The translations under genes were made by a program, and so were the position numbers. From an uncultured Acidimicrobiales bacterium (GTDB taxonomy: Bacteria > Actinomycetota > Acidimicrobiia > Acidimicrobiales > UBA10347), in NCBI GenBank assembly GCA_937991435.1, contig CALKPY010000074.1, positions 1-56,826 on the forward strand: a DNA stretch of 56,826 nucleotides, written 5' to 3'. Below, one piece after another: positions 46,193 to 53,477 of the stretch (position 1 is the first letter of the stretch; every line of letters begins with the position of its first letter). The notes under the pieces were generated by a model, which did no database searches, was not told the DNA's origin, and worked only from the letters and a program-made list of their open reading frames with translations.

Positions 46193-46906
46193 TCAGATCG
46201 CAGGTATTGTCCGCACCACTTGCAGGCCGGGTCCCTCAAACGCGCCTTCGACGAACCAGGTCGATCCGCTTCCGGCCAGGCGGGGTTGACATCCGGTCAC
46301 ATCGCGTAGGCGCTCACAGGCTGCAGCGAGGCCAGGTGCGACCTGCAGTGCCGCCGGTTCCAAGTCGTTTCCATTTGCGCCGTGCGGCTTTCCCATGGCA
46401 TCCCACGCGGAGTACACGAGCGGAGTCGAACAATGGATCGGCGGCGTGAGAAGCGTGAACACCTGCGGGCGAAATGGCAATGCCTGCACGCAATCGCCGA
46501 TCCCGGTGACCTGGGCGCGCCCACCGGCCAGACAGAAGCCGACATCTGCCCCGAGTGCTGCGGCGAATTCGGGATCGGTGCACCCGGACGAGCGAAGGAT
46601 CGCCGCTGCGTCGCTTGATCCGCCGCCGAGCCCGGCGCCTGTCGGGATTCTTTTGATGACGCGAACGCGACGCTGCTCACCAACGACGGCCAACGCTCTC
46701 GTGACGAGATCATCGTCATGGCCTTCGCCGTCCCAGAGTCCTTCATAGATCACACCCACCCCGGGACTCAGGTGCAGTTCGTCGGCAAGGTTCACCGACA
46801 CCATTTCAGCATCGATGAGGTGGTAACCGTCTTGACGCACGCCGACGATGCGAAGGCTGAGGGTCAGCTTCGCCGGCGCCTGCAGAACACCACGTTGAGG
46901 GAGCAC
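46193..46906 (-). CDS. ispE: 4-diphosphocytidyl-2-C-methyl-D-erythritol kinase
   Basis: A GHMP kinase of the MEP isoprenoid pathway. From a GTG at 46906 it has about 237 residues. The domain starts A-P-A-K-L-T-L-S-L-R-I-V-G-V-R-Q-D-G-Y-H, the ATP loop is P-T-G-A-G-L-G-G-G-S-S-D-A-A-A, and the C-terminal glycine-rich motif is L-A-G-S-G-S-T-W-F. Usual IspE proteins have 280-310 residues. Here the helix after G-G-G-S-S-D-A-A-A is much shortened. The start codon lies just past the rsmA stop (46917-46919), with the order rsmA-ispE as in Rv1010-Rv1011. Confidence 0.93.
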   Translation of the reverse strand: MLPQRGVLQAPAKLTLSLRIVGVRQDGYHLIDAEMVSVNLADELHLSPGVGVIYEGLWDGEGHDDDLVTRALAVVGEQRRVRVIKRIPTGAGLGGGSSDAAAILRSSGCTDPEFAAALGADVGFCLAGGRAQVTGIGDCVQALPFRPQVFTLLTPPIHCSTPLVYSAWDAMGKPHGANGNDLEPAALQVAPGLAAACERLRDVTGCQPRLAGSGSTWFVEGAFEGPGLQVVRTIPAI

Positions 46907-46916
46907 AGCGTCGAGG

Positions 46917-47762
46917 CTAGACGTCTCGCGCTGCCCGGCGTTCGGCCGCCAGCCGACACCACGCGTCAACATCGATTCGTTCGGGACGTTCGTCAGGCGA
47001 AATTCCAGCACGGTCCAACATGTCATGGTCAACCAGCGACCGCAGCGACCGGCGTACCATCTTGCGACGTTGGGCGAACGCTGTTCGAGCGAGCAGGTAC
47101 ACCTCGTCAATCGGTTCTGTGCGTGCGAAGTTGGGATCTCGTCGAATACTCACCAGCGCCGACTCGACACGCGGCTGCGGCAAAAACACCGACCGAGGCA
47201 CACGCGCCACAAGTTCTGCGCTACCCCAATAGGCAACTTTGACCGAAGGGAGCCCATAGTTCGGCGACCCTGCGGCCGCTGCGAGCCGTTCGGCCACCTC
47301 GTGTTGAACCATGACGAGCAGATGGTCGATTTGAGGCACCCCATCAAGCACGTCGAGCACGAGTGGCGTTGCAACGTTGTAGGGCAGATTGGCAACCATC
47401 GCCCATCGGTGTGCGTCCGGAGCGATCGAATTCCAATCGGCGGTGAGAGCGTCGGCGTGCACTACTCGTACATCCTGCTTCGAGAACTGTGCCTCTAGCG
47501 CAGTTACGAGACCAGCGTCGATCTCGACAGCGACGACGGTTGTACCGGCTTCAACAAGCCCTGCGGTGAGCGCTCCGAGTCCTGGCCCGACTTCGACCAC
47601 GTGATCGCCGTTCGTGACGCCTGACAATCGCACGATGCGCTCAACCTGATTTGGATCAACTAAAAAGTGCTGTCCGAGCGACTTGTCAGGATGCAGGCCG
47701 AACTGTGTTAGCAAGTCAGCTGTGGCCCGGGCTCCGTGGCTCAGAGCAGGTGGCGGCCGCAT
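46917..47762 (-). CDS. rsmA: 16S rRNA (A1518/A1519) dimethyltransferase RsmA (KsgA)
   Basis: A 281-residue methyltransferase that dimethylates two adenines in helix 45 of 16S rRNA. Motifs: K-S-L-G-Q-H-F-L-V-D near residue 28, V-V-E-V-G-P-G-L-G-A-L-T near 55, V-A-V-E-I-D, V-H-A-D-A, and the catalytic N-L-P-Y-N-V-A-T-P. The C-terminal part has V-P-R-S-V-F-L-P-Q-P-R-V-E-S-A-L. I chose the ATG at 47762; a TTG three codons earlier could also work. The start lies inside the last codons of the Rpf-like gene, giving a 22-base overlap in another frame. Confidence 0.96.
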   Translation of the reverse strand: MRPPPALSHGARATADLLTQFGLHPDKSLGQHFLVDPNQVERIVRLSGVTNGDHVVEVGPGLGALTAGLVEAGTTVVAVEIDAGLVTALEAQFSKQDVRVVHADALTADWNSIAPDAHRWAMVANLPYNVATPLVLDVLDGVPQIDHLLVMVQHEVAERLAAAAGSPNYGLPSVKVAYWGSAELVARVPRSVFLPQPRVESALVSIRRDPNFARTEPIDEVYLLARTAFAQRRKMVRRSLRSLVDHDMLDRAGISPDERPERIDVDAWCRLAAERRAARDV

Positions 47763-48973
47763 TCGGGCCAAGGTCGAGCGCCTTCGAGGATGAACAGCTG
47801 CATCGCGAGGAAGTCCTGTTCTGCCGGTGCGGCGGTTGAAGGAAGTACGCCCTCAAGGTTCGGGGCGAACCGACGCGCCAGGCCGTCCCATGTGCTCGGC
47901 AAGAATTGATACGCGCCGTGGTAGAGACCGCTTGGATCCACTACGTCGTATCGATTCCCTGATTCGCACATGCGCAGCGCTTGCCAATCCTCTGCAGATG
48001 GCGGTTGAGCGTTGGCATCGACGGTTGGCGTAGGGATCGCAGCCGGTTGGTCCACGACGAGGTATTCGAGAGCAACCCAACCGTTCGCGGGCAAGAGCAG
48101 TTCCATCCACAATCGATCATCGCTTCGAACGACCCGACCATTTGCGTACACCGCGGTGCGGTGGTCAAGCGCCGAGTCGACAGCTCCCCCGGGGGCAGAT
48201 CTCAGGAAAAGCCCTTCAACGCTGTCGACATAGAACCAACCTTCGGCAACCGTTTGGGTTGAACCTGTGTCGCTGACCGGTTCGGGCGTTGGGGTGGCAG
48301 TAGGCGCTGGTGGTTGTCCGGCTGTGGGTGCTGCGACGGGGATCTCGGTCGCGATGGGCTCGAACGTTGGCGATGGCTCGGCTGCAACCGTTGCGGTGGG
48401 CGACACCTCGTCGAAGACGACAGTGGCCGTGGGCGTGGGCGTGTCAAGGTCCGCCGAGGCGTCTTGCGGCTGTCCGTCGATGCGGTTGTCGAGGGATTCG
48501 CTCTGGCCGTCGTCGATTTCCGCGGTTGTAGCAGTCGGCGTCGGTGCGCCGTCTCGTTCAGTTGATCCGCCTGTGTCGGCGACGATGATCTGGGCGGGAG
48601 CTGGGGTCGCAGCGAGCTCGGGTTCCGGGTTGGCGGGAGCTGAGTCGTTCGCTGGCAAAGCTGGGTCGGCGGCGACCAATGGTGCCTCGACCGCCTCGAG
48701 TACCGGCACTGCAGGAAGCCGCGTCGGTAACGCCGTAGGTCGTGCCGTGGGCGACGGCAACGTTGTCGGCTCAACGATCGACGTGGGAGCAGACGCCGGG
48801 GCGGATATCGGTGCAGTTGTGGCGATAGGAGGCGCTGCTACGGCGACTTGAGCAACCGGCTCAGGCGAAACAAAGCGATTGAAAAATACAACGGCAACCA
48901 GAACGAGGCCAATGATCAAAGAGACTGCCATGCCCACTTGGTTTGCTTTTGAAGGGTTTTGTGTGTGCGACAT
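47741..48973 (-). CDS. Rpf-like transglycosylase with SH3-type domain and Pro/Thr linker
   Basis: A 410-residue envelope protein. One N-terminal transmembrane or signal-anchor helix (about 15-35) is followed by about 200 residues rich in Pro, Thr, Ala and Val, then an SH3-like domain (G-W-F-Y-V-D-S-V-E-G-L-F-L-R-S-A-P, W-V-A-L-E-Y), then a transglycosylase-like domain: W-Q-A-L-R-M-C-E-S-G-N-R-Y (catalytic Glu), G-A-Y-Q-F-L-P-S-T-W, and the Rpf-type ending G-A-R-P-W-P-E-C-G. Resuscitation-promoting factors cleave peptidoglycan. The place upstream of rsmA-ispE is that of M. tuberculosis rpfB, but the G5 and DUF348 domains are replaced by SH3. The ATG follows GGAGG by five bases. Confidence 0.88.
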   Translation of the reverse strand: MSHTQNPSKANQVGMAVSLIIGLVLVAVVFFNRFVSPEPVAQVAVAAPPIATTAPISAPASAPTSIVEPTTLPSPTARPTALPTRLPAVPVLEAVEAPLVAADPALPANDSAPANPEPELAATPAPAQIIVADTGGSTERDGAPTPTATTAEIDDGQSESLDNRIDGQPQDASADLDTPTPTATVVFDEVSPTATVAAEPSPTFEPIATEIPVAAPTAGQPPAPTATPTPEPVSDTGSTQTVAEGWFYVDSVEGLFLRSAPGGAVDSALDHRTAVYANGRVVRSDDRLWMELLLPANGWVALEYLVVDQPAAIPTPTVDANAQPPSAEDWQALRMCESGNRYDVVDPSGLYHGAYQFLPSTWDGLARRFAPNLEGVLPSTAAPAEQDFLAMQLFILEGARPWPECGRHLL

Positions 48974-49038
48974 GTTCACCTCCGCCCGACGGGTTCGTTG
49001 CGATTAGCAGATAGCGGCCGCGAAGACCGAAGCTCCGT

Positions 49039-49067
49039 AATATAACCGCAACACTTGCGTCGGTCAG
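49039..49067 (-). promoter_or_regulatory. Candidate promoter of the rpf-like/rsmA/ispE operon
   Basis: Reading the minus strand, CTGACC and, 17 bases later, TATATT lie about 65 bases before the rpf-like ATG. The -10 box is one of the few AT-rich hexamers in this GC-rich gap. The assignment is by eye only. Confidence 0.35.
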
Positions 49068-49176
49068 GGCGCGCCGTGCAACCGCAGGCGGTCATTGGTC
49101 ACCGGCCGCAAGAATTCAACGGATTTACCCCACCATAGTTGCGGCACGCAGCGGTGTTTTGAGGCTCGTGACCGAC

Positions 49177-49971
49177 TCAGCCCGGCATCGACGGGTTGAG
49201 TCTCGGGTAGGCCTGTTCGGCGTTGTTCCACGTGAGCATGGCAACATCTGAGACCGGCATAGAACGCAACTTGGCGACCGCCGACCCTACAACCGGCACG
49301 AGCGCCGGTTGGTTTGGTCGGCCACGATGCGGCACTGGTGCGAGGTATGGCGAGTCAGTCTCGATCAATAGACGATCGGCTCGGCACAGCTTGACTGCTT
49401 GTTGAACGTCGGTGGCCGATTTGAACGTCACGATTCCGCTGAATGACAAAAACCCATCTCGCTCAAGGCACTGTGAGGCCTCGTCAGGTCCGCCGGTGAA
49501 GCAGTGAAAGATCGTGCGATCTGGGGTTCCCTCGCGGTCAAGAATGTCAAACGTCTCGGTCCACGCTTCTCGGGTGTGGATAACGAGAGGAAGCTTGAAT
49601 TCGTGGGCCAGGCCGATCTGAGCTGCAAAGACGTCGGCTTGCGCCTTACGCGGTGAGTGGTCGTAGTGAAAGTCAAGGCCGCACTCCCCCACTGCAACGA
49701 CCTGCTGCGTTTCAATGAGCTCCCGGAGGCCAGCTATACCGTGCTGGGCTTCGTGCGGGTGAATTCCTGCTGTGGCGCTGATCTGGTCGTAGGTTCGTGC
49801 CCGCTCGATACATGCCGTCGAGGTGGCGACGTCGCAGCCCACATCGATCATGCGCTCGACACCGGCCGATGCTGCCGCCGCCAAAGACGCGTCAAGGTCG
49901 TCACCGAAATGACAGTGATTATCGACCCATCGCAACGATGGCGACACGCTGTGGTTTGGGTGCGCTGTCAC
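49177..49971 (-). CDS. tatD: TatD-family metal-dependent hydrolase
   Basis: A 264-residue TIM-barrel hydrolase of the TatD/YcfH DNase family. Metal ligands: the N-terminal H-x-H in N-H-C-H-F (residues 18-20), E-C-G-L-D-F near 95, H in P-L-V-I-H-T-R near 130, H in F-H-C-F-T-G near 155, and the D in I-E-T-D-S-P-Y near 205. TatD proteins are 3'-5' DNA exonucleases linked to repair and quality control. It is ten bases downstream of metG and about 200 bases upstream of the Rpf-like gene, as in Rv1007c-Rv1009 apart from strand arrangement. GTG is the start. Confidence 0.95.
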   Translation of the reverse strand: MTAHPNHSVSPSLRWVDNHCHFGDDLDASLAAAASAGVERMIDVGCDVATSTACIERARTYDQISATAGIHPHEAQHGIAGLRELIETQQVVAVGECGLDFHYDHSPRKAQADVFAAQIGLAHEFKLPLVIHTREAWTETFDILDREGTPDRTIFHCFTGGPDEASQCLERDGFLSFSGIVTFKSATDVQQAVKLCRADRLLIETDSPYLAPVPHRGRPNQPALVPVVGSAVAKLRSMPVSDVAMLTWNNAEQAYPRLNPSMPG

Positions 49972-49981
49972 AATCGCGGCC

Positions 49982-51496
49982 TCAGGTCAGTTTGAGGCGG
50001 GGAAAGAGTGGATCGCCGGTCTCAACCGTGACCCCACCGGGATACAGGCCCCACTGGGCGGCGGCGGGAAGCCGCTGCTCGGCAACGGTTCCCGGCATGC
50101 CGATGCGCTTCCACGCGAGTTCTGCTGTCTCCGGAATCGATGGCCAGGCGAGCACCGTGGCGATTCGCAAAGCTTCGAGTGCGTCGCCCATGACCGCATC
50201 GACATCAGGGCCCGCGTCCATCTTCCAGGGCTCGCGTTCTTGCAGATACTCATTGGTCTGGCGAATGATCCGCCAAGTCGCTTCGAGCGCTACCGACGGT
50301 TGCGTGCGTTCCCACGCCGCTGCTGTTTCGGCAAAGGCGGTCGCAACTACCGCGGCGAGAGGTGAGCCCGGATCAGGTGCAGGGCCAATGCCGTTGCATT
50401 TCTTGGCCACGACGGTCGCAACGCGACTGACCAAGTTGCCGTAGTTGTTTGCCAAGTCGACGTTGTAGCGACTCAGCAGTGCTTCGTAGCTGAACTCGCT
50501 ATCCGGGCCAAATGGGTGATCGCGCAACACTGCATGGCGGAATCCGTCGACGCCGAAATCTGCAATCAGGTCGCTGGGGGCAACTTTGGTGACGTTGCCG
50601 GTCTTCGACATCTTCTCGCCGCCGAGCAGCAGAAATCCGTGCACGTGCACCGTTGGCAGATGCTCGACATCAGCGGCCATCAACATCGCTGGCCAGTAGA
50701 TCGTGTGAAATCGCAAGATGTCCTTGCCGACGAAATGGTGCACCGAGGGCCACCACGTATCGAACTGTTCCTGATCCGTGCCGTAGCCCACGGCGGTCGC
50801 GTAATTGATAAGAGCGTCGTACCAGACGTAGAACACATGGTCCGGATCCCAGGGAACTGAGATGCCCCAGTCGATCGATGACCTGCTGATCGAGACGTCT
50901 TCGAGACCTTGGCGCAAGATACCGAGTGCTTCGTTTCGGAACCCGTCTGGCGTGACGTTGCCGGGAGTTGCTGCGAACCAGTCTTCGAGTTGCTTTTGGA
51001 ACGCCGACAGTCGAAAGAACCAATTGTCTTCGACCATATGCTCGACCGGGCGCTTATGAATCGGGCAGGCGTGATCGTCGATGAGATCGTCTTCGGCGTA
51101 ATACGCTTCGCAACCCACGCAATACCAACCCGAATACGTGGCTTGGTAGATGTGGCCGTTGTCGTACGCCCGCTGCAACATGGCCTGCACCGCTGCGTGA
51201 TGTCGGGGTTCGGTGGTGCGGATGAAGTCGTCATTGGCCAAATTCATCTCGGCCCATGCATCGCGAAATCGACCCGAATTATGGTCGGCGTGTTCGATCG
51301 GAGATCGTCCGGCCTCTTGTGCCGACCGCATTACCTTCAACCCGTGCTCGTCGGTTCCGGTGAGGAAGCGCACCTCGTCGCCGAGTAACCGATGCCAGCG
51401 ACAGACTGCGTCAACGCTTAGCGCGTTGTACGCATGCCCCACATGCGGAGCATCGTTGACATAGAAGATCGGCGTCGTTCCGAAATAGCGGCCCAC
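49982..51496 (-). CDS. metG: Methionyl-tRNA synthetase
   Basis: A 504-residue class I synthetase. The HIGH motif variant is A-P-H-V-G-H-A-Y near residue 14. The zinc-knuckle region has C-V-G-C-E-A-Y-Y and A-C-P-I-H, and the KMSKS motif is K-M-S-K-T-G-N-V near 297. G-T-D-E-H-G-L-K and the anticodon-binding C-terminal helical part (W-R-I-I-R-Q-T-N-E-Y) are normal. The C-terminal tRNA-binding extension found in longer MetRS proteins is absent, as in mycobacteria. The GTG start is near a convergent-sense rhomboid gene on the other strand; both begin within about 100 bases of each other. Confidence 0.97.
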   Translation of the reverse strand: MGRYFGTTPIFYVNDAPHVGHAYNALSVDAVCRWHRLLGDEVRFLTGTDEHGLKVMRSAQEAGRSPIEHADHNSGRFRDAWAEMNLANDDFIRTTEPRHHAAVQAMLQRAYDNGHIYQATYSGWYCVGCEAYYAEDDLIDDHACPIHKRPVEHMVEDNWFFRLSAFQKQLEDWFAATPGNVTPDGFRNEALGILRQGLEDVSISRSSIDWGISVPWDPDHVFYVWYDALINYATAVGYGTDQEQFDTWWPSVHHFVGKDILRFHTIYWPAMLMAADVEHLPTVHVHGFLLLGGEKMSKTGNVTKVAPSDLIADFGVDGFRHAVLRDHPFGPDSEFSYEALLSRYNVDLANNYGNLVSRVATVVAKKCNGIGPAPDPGSPLAAVVATAFAETAAAWERTQPSVALEATWRIIRQTNEYLQEREPWKMDAGPDVDAVMGDALEALRIATVLAWPSIPETAELAWKRIGMPGTVAEQRLPAAAQWGLYPGGVTVETGDPLFPRLKLT

Positions 51497-51592
51497 CGGT
51501 GCAGGCTACTCGGGGGCAGGCGCAGCAGACGGCAGGATCTAGCCAGCCGCACAAAACGAGACGTGACGATCGGTTTGTCCTACCGTGATGCC

Positions 51593-52420
51593 GTGATCCC
51601 GCTCAAAGATGAGAACCCGCTGTTGCATCGACCGTGGGTCACGTTCGTTCTCATTGCGCTGAACGTTTTCGTTTTCGTGGTGCCCCAGGGCATGAATGAC
51701 CCACAGCAGACCGACAGCGGGTTCGTGATCGAATGGGCGGCTATTCCGTGCGAGATCGTCACGGGCGACAGCCTGACCGAGCGCGAAATCACAGAGACCT
51801 TTCGTGGGCAGACAGATCAGGCTTGCGACACAGACCCCACCGGCGACGAGGCGTTTCCCGATAAGCCGGTTCGGCTTGCCGCATTGTTCTCTATGTTCAT
51901 GCACGCCGACTTCATGCACCTGATCGGAAACATGTGGTTCTTGTGGATCTTCGGCAACAACATCGAAGATCGGGCGGGCCCGAGCAAATATCTGGTGTTC
52001 TATCTGGTCTCAGGAGTGGTAGCGACCGCGGCCCACATTGCAGTCGGCTGGCAGAGTTCAATTCCAGTCGTGGGCGCCTCAGGAGCTGTTGCCGGCGTCA
52101 TGGGCGCCTATCTGGCATGGTTCCCTAACGCCCCGATCAAGACATTTGCGTTCATCTGGATCTGGGATATCAAAGCCAAATGGTGGCTTGGTTTCTGGCT
52201 TGTCAGCCAGTTCTTCGTCGGTGCCGACAGCGCCGTCGCGTGGATGGCTCACGTCGGCGGCTTTGTCTTCGGATTCGTAATCGCCTGGCTCGTGCGGCAG
52301 TCCCCGCAGGCACAGCGGCGAGTCATTGCCCCACCCCGCACCGTCGATGATCGCTGGGACGCAACCGGCGGGATTGGAGACGGACCCTACGCCCGTCCCC
52401 GCCGCATCGTGTCGCGTTAA
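51593..52420 (+). CDS. Rhomboid-family intramembrane serine protease
   Basis: A 275-residue membrane protease. The start is P-L-K-D-E-N-P with a first helix, then a periplasmic or outer loop with two Cys (I-P-C-E, Q-A-C-D) and the conserved H-L-I-G-N-M-W-F-L-W-I-F-G-N-N-I-E-D. The catalytic Ser is in G-A-S-G-A near residue 165 and the catalytic His in W-M-A-H-V-G-G-F near 220. The hydrophobic segments fit six helices. I chose the GTG at 51593 because homologues start close to P-L-K-D; the open frame to 51434 is mostly antisense to metG. Substrates are unknown. Confidence 0.93.
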   Translation: MIPLKDENPLLHRPWVTFVLIALNVFVFVVPQGMNDPQQTDSGFVIEWAAIPCEIVTGDSLTEREITETFRGQTDQACDTDPTGDEAFPDKPVRLAALFSMFMHADFMHLIGNMWFLWIFGNNIEDRAGPSKYLVFYLVSGVVATAAHIAVGWQSSIPVVGASGAVAGVMGAYLAWFPNAPIKTFAFIWIWDIKAKWWLGFWLVSQFFVGADSAVAWMAHVGGFVFGFVIAWLVRQSPQAQRRVIAPPRTVDDRWDATGGIGDGPYARPRRIVSR

Positions 52421-52454
52421 ACGCCACCAACCCGTCGTAGCAGCACCGCGGTAG

Positions 52455-53477
52455 CTAACTGACTTCCCACGTTGGTTGCGAACGCAAAAGATCTTCAAGA
52501 TTGCCGGCGCCCTTGGCCGCGGTGACCTCAGCGACCTGTCGGTTGACCTCGGCGGCGTACTCGGGCCGTTCGACCGACCGGAACACGCCAACCGGCGTCG
52601 GCATGGTCGGAGCGGTCGCGAGACGACTAATCGCAAAAGCGACAGCGGGATCAGGTGCCGCTTCGTCGTGCACGAGTAAGCCTGCTTCGCCAACGTCGTC
52701 AACGTCAACGATCTCGATCGATCCAGACGTCGACATTGCTAACCCGCGCTCGTTGTCGATACCGAATCGAATGGGTTCGCCATGGCTTAGGTTGATCAAC
52801 ATCGCATCCCGATTGTCCCGCTTGGTGATCTTGTGGAACGCTCCGTCATTGAACACATTGCAGTTTTGATAGATCTCCACGATGGCAGCTCCTTGGTGGG
52901 CGTGAGCCCGACGGAACATCTCCTGCATGTGTTTGCGGTCCATGTCATGGGTGCGGGCAACGAATGTGGCTTCGGCGCCCAACGCCAAGCTGATGGGATT
53001 AAACGGCATGTCCAAGCTGCCAACCGGGGTCGATTTGGTGATCTTTCCCTGCTCACTCGTTGGCGAGTACTGACCCTTGGTGAGCCCGTAAATTTGGTTG
53101 TTAAAGAGAAGAATCTTGATGTTGACGTTTCGTCGTAGGGCGTGGATTAGGTGGTTCCCACCGATCGACAACATGTCACCATCGCCGCCAATCACCCAGA
53201 CGTCGAGATCTGGACGTGCGACCGCTAGCCCCGTCGACACTGCTGGAGCGCGGCCATGGATGCTATGCATGCCGTAGGTGTCCATGTAATACGGGAATCG
53301 AGCCGCGCAGCCAATTCCAGAAATGAAAACGGTGTTCTCGCGCCGCACACCCAACTCGGGCATGAGCGTCTGCACCGCAGTGAGGATTGAATAGTCGCCG
53401 CAACCTGGACACCATCGCGGCTCCTGATCGCTGGTCCAGTCGGCCTTGGTGGTCTCTGGGACGGTGATGTCGCTCAT
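52455..53477 (-). CDS. korB: 2-oxoacid:ferredoxin oxidoreductase, beta subunit
   Basis: A 340-residue beta subunit of 2-oxoglutarate (or other 2-oxoacid) ferredoxin oxidoreductase. It starts W-C-P-G-C-G-D-Y, has G-I-G-C-A-A-R-F near residue 55, and has the thiamine-diphosphate motif I-G-G-D-G-D-M-L-S-I-G-G-N-H near 96 with L-L-F-N-N-Q-I-Y-G-L-T-K-G-Q. The four cysteines for one [4Fe-4S] cluster appear to be in place. It overlaps korA by four bases (ATGA). Mycobacterial KorAB gives a CO2-evolving, ferredoxin-reducing bypass of the TCA cycle; the same is likely here. Confidence 0.95.
   Translation of the reverse strand: MSDITVPETTKADWTSDQEPRWCPGCGDYSILTAVQTLMPELGVRRENTVFISGIGCAARFPYYMDTYGMHSIHGRAPAVSTGLAVARPDLDVWVIGGDGDMLSIGGNHLIHALRRNVNIKILLFNNQIYGLTKGQYSPTSEQGKITKSTPVGSLDMPFNPISLALGAEATFVARTHDMDRKHMQEMFRRAHAHQGAAIVEIYQNCNVFNDGAFHKITKRDNRDAMLINLSHGEPIRFGIDNERGLAMSTSGSIEIVDVDDVGEAGLLVHDEAAPDPAVAFAISRLATAPTMPTPVGVFRSVERPEYAAEVNRQVAEVTAAKGAGNLEDLLRSQPTWEVS

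Noticed and set aside
48980-49176. Possible cyclic-di-AMP (ydaO-type) riboswitch before the rpf-like gene
   Set aside because: The leader has GGGGTAAATCC and GCTAATCG, loosely like parts of the consensus, but the conserved GGGGAACC, CCCGAA and AGCTAACC blocks are not present in the right order.
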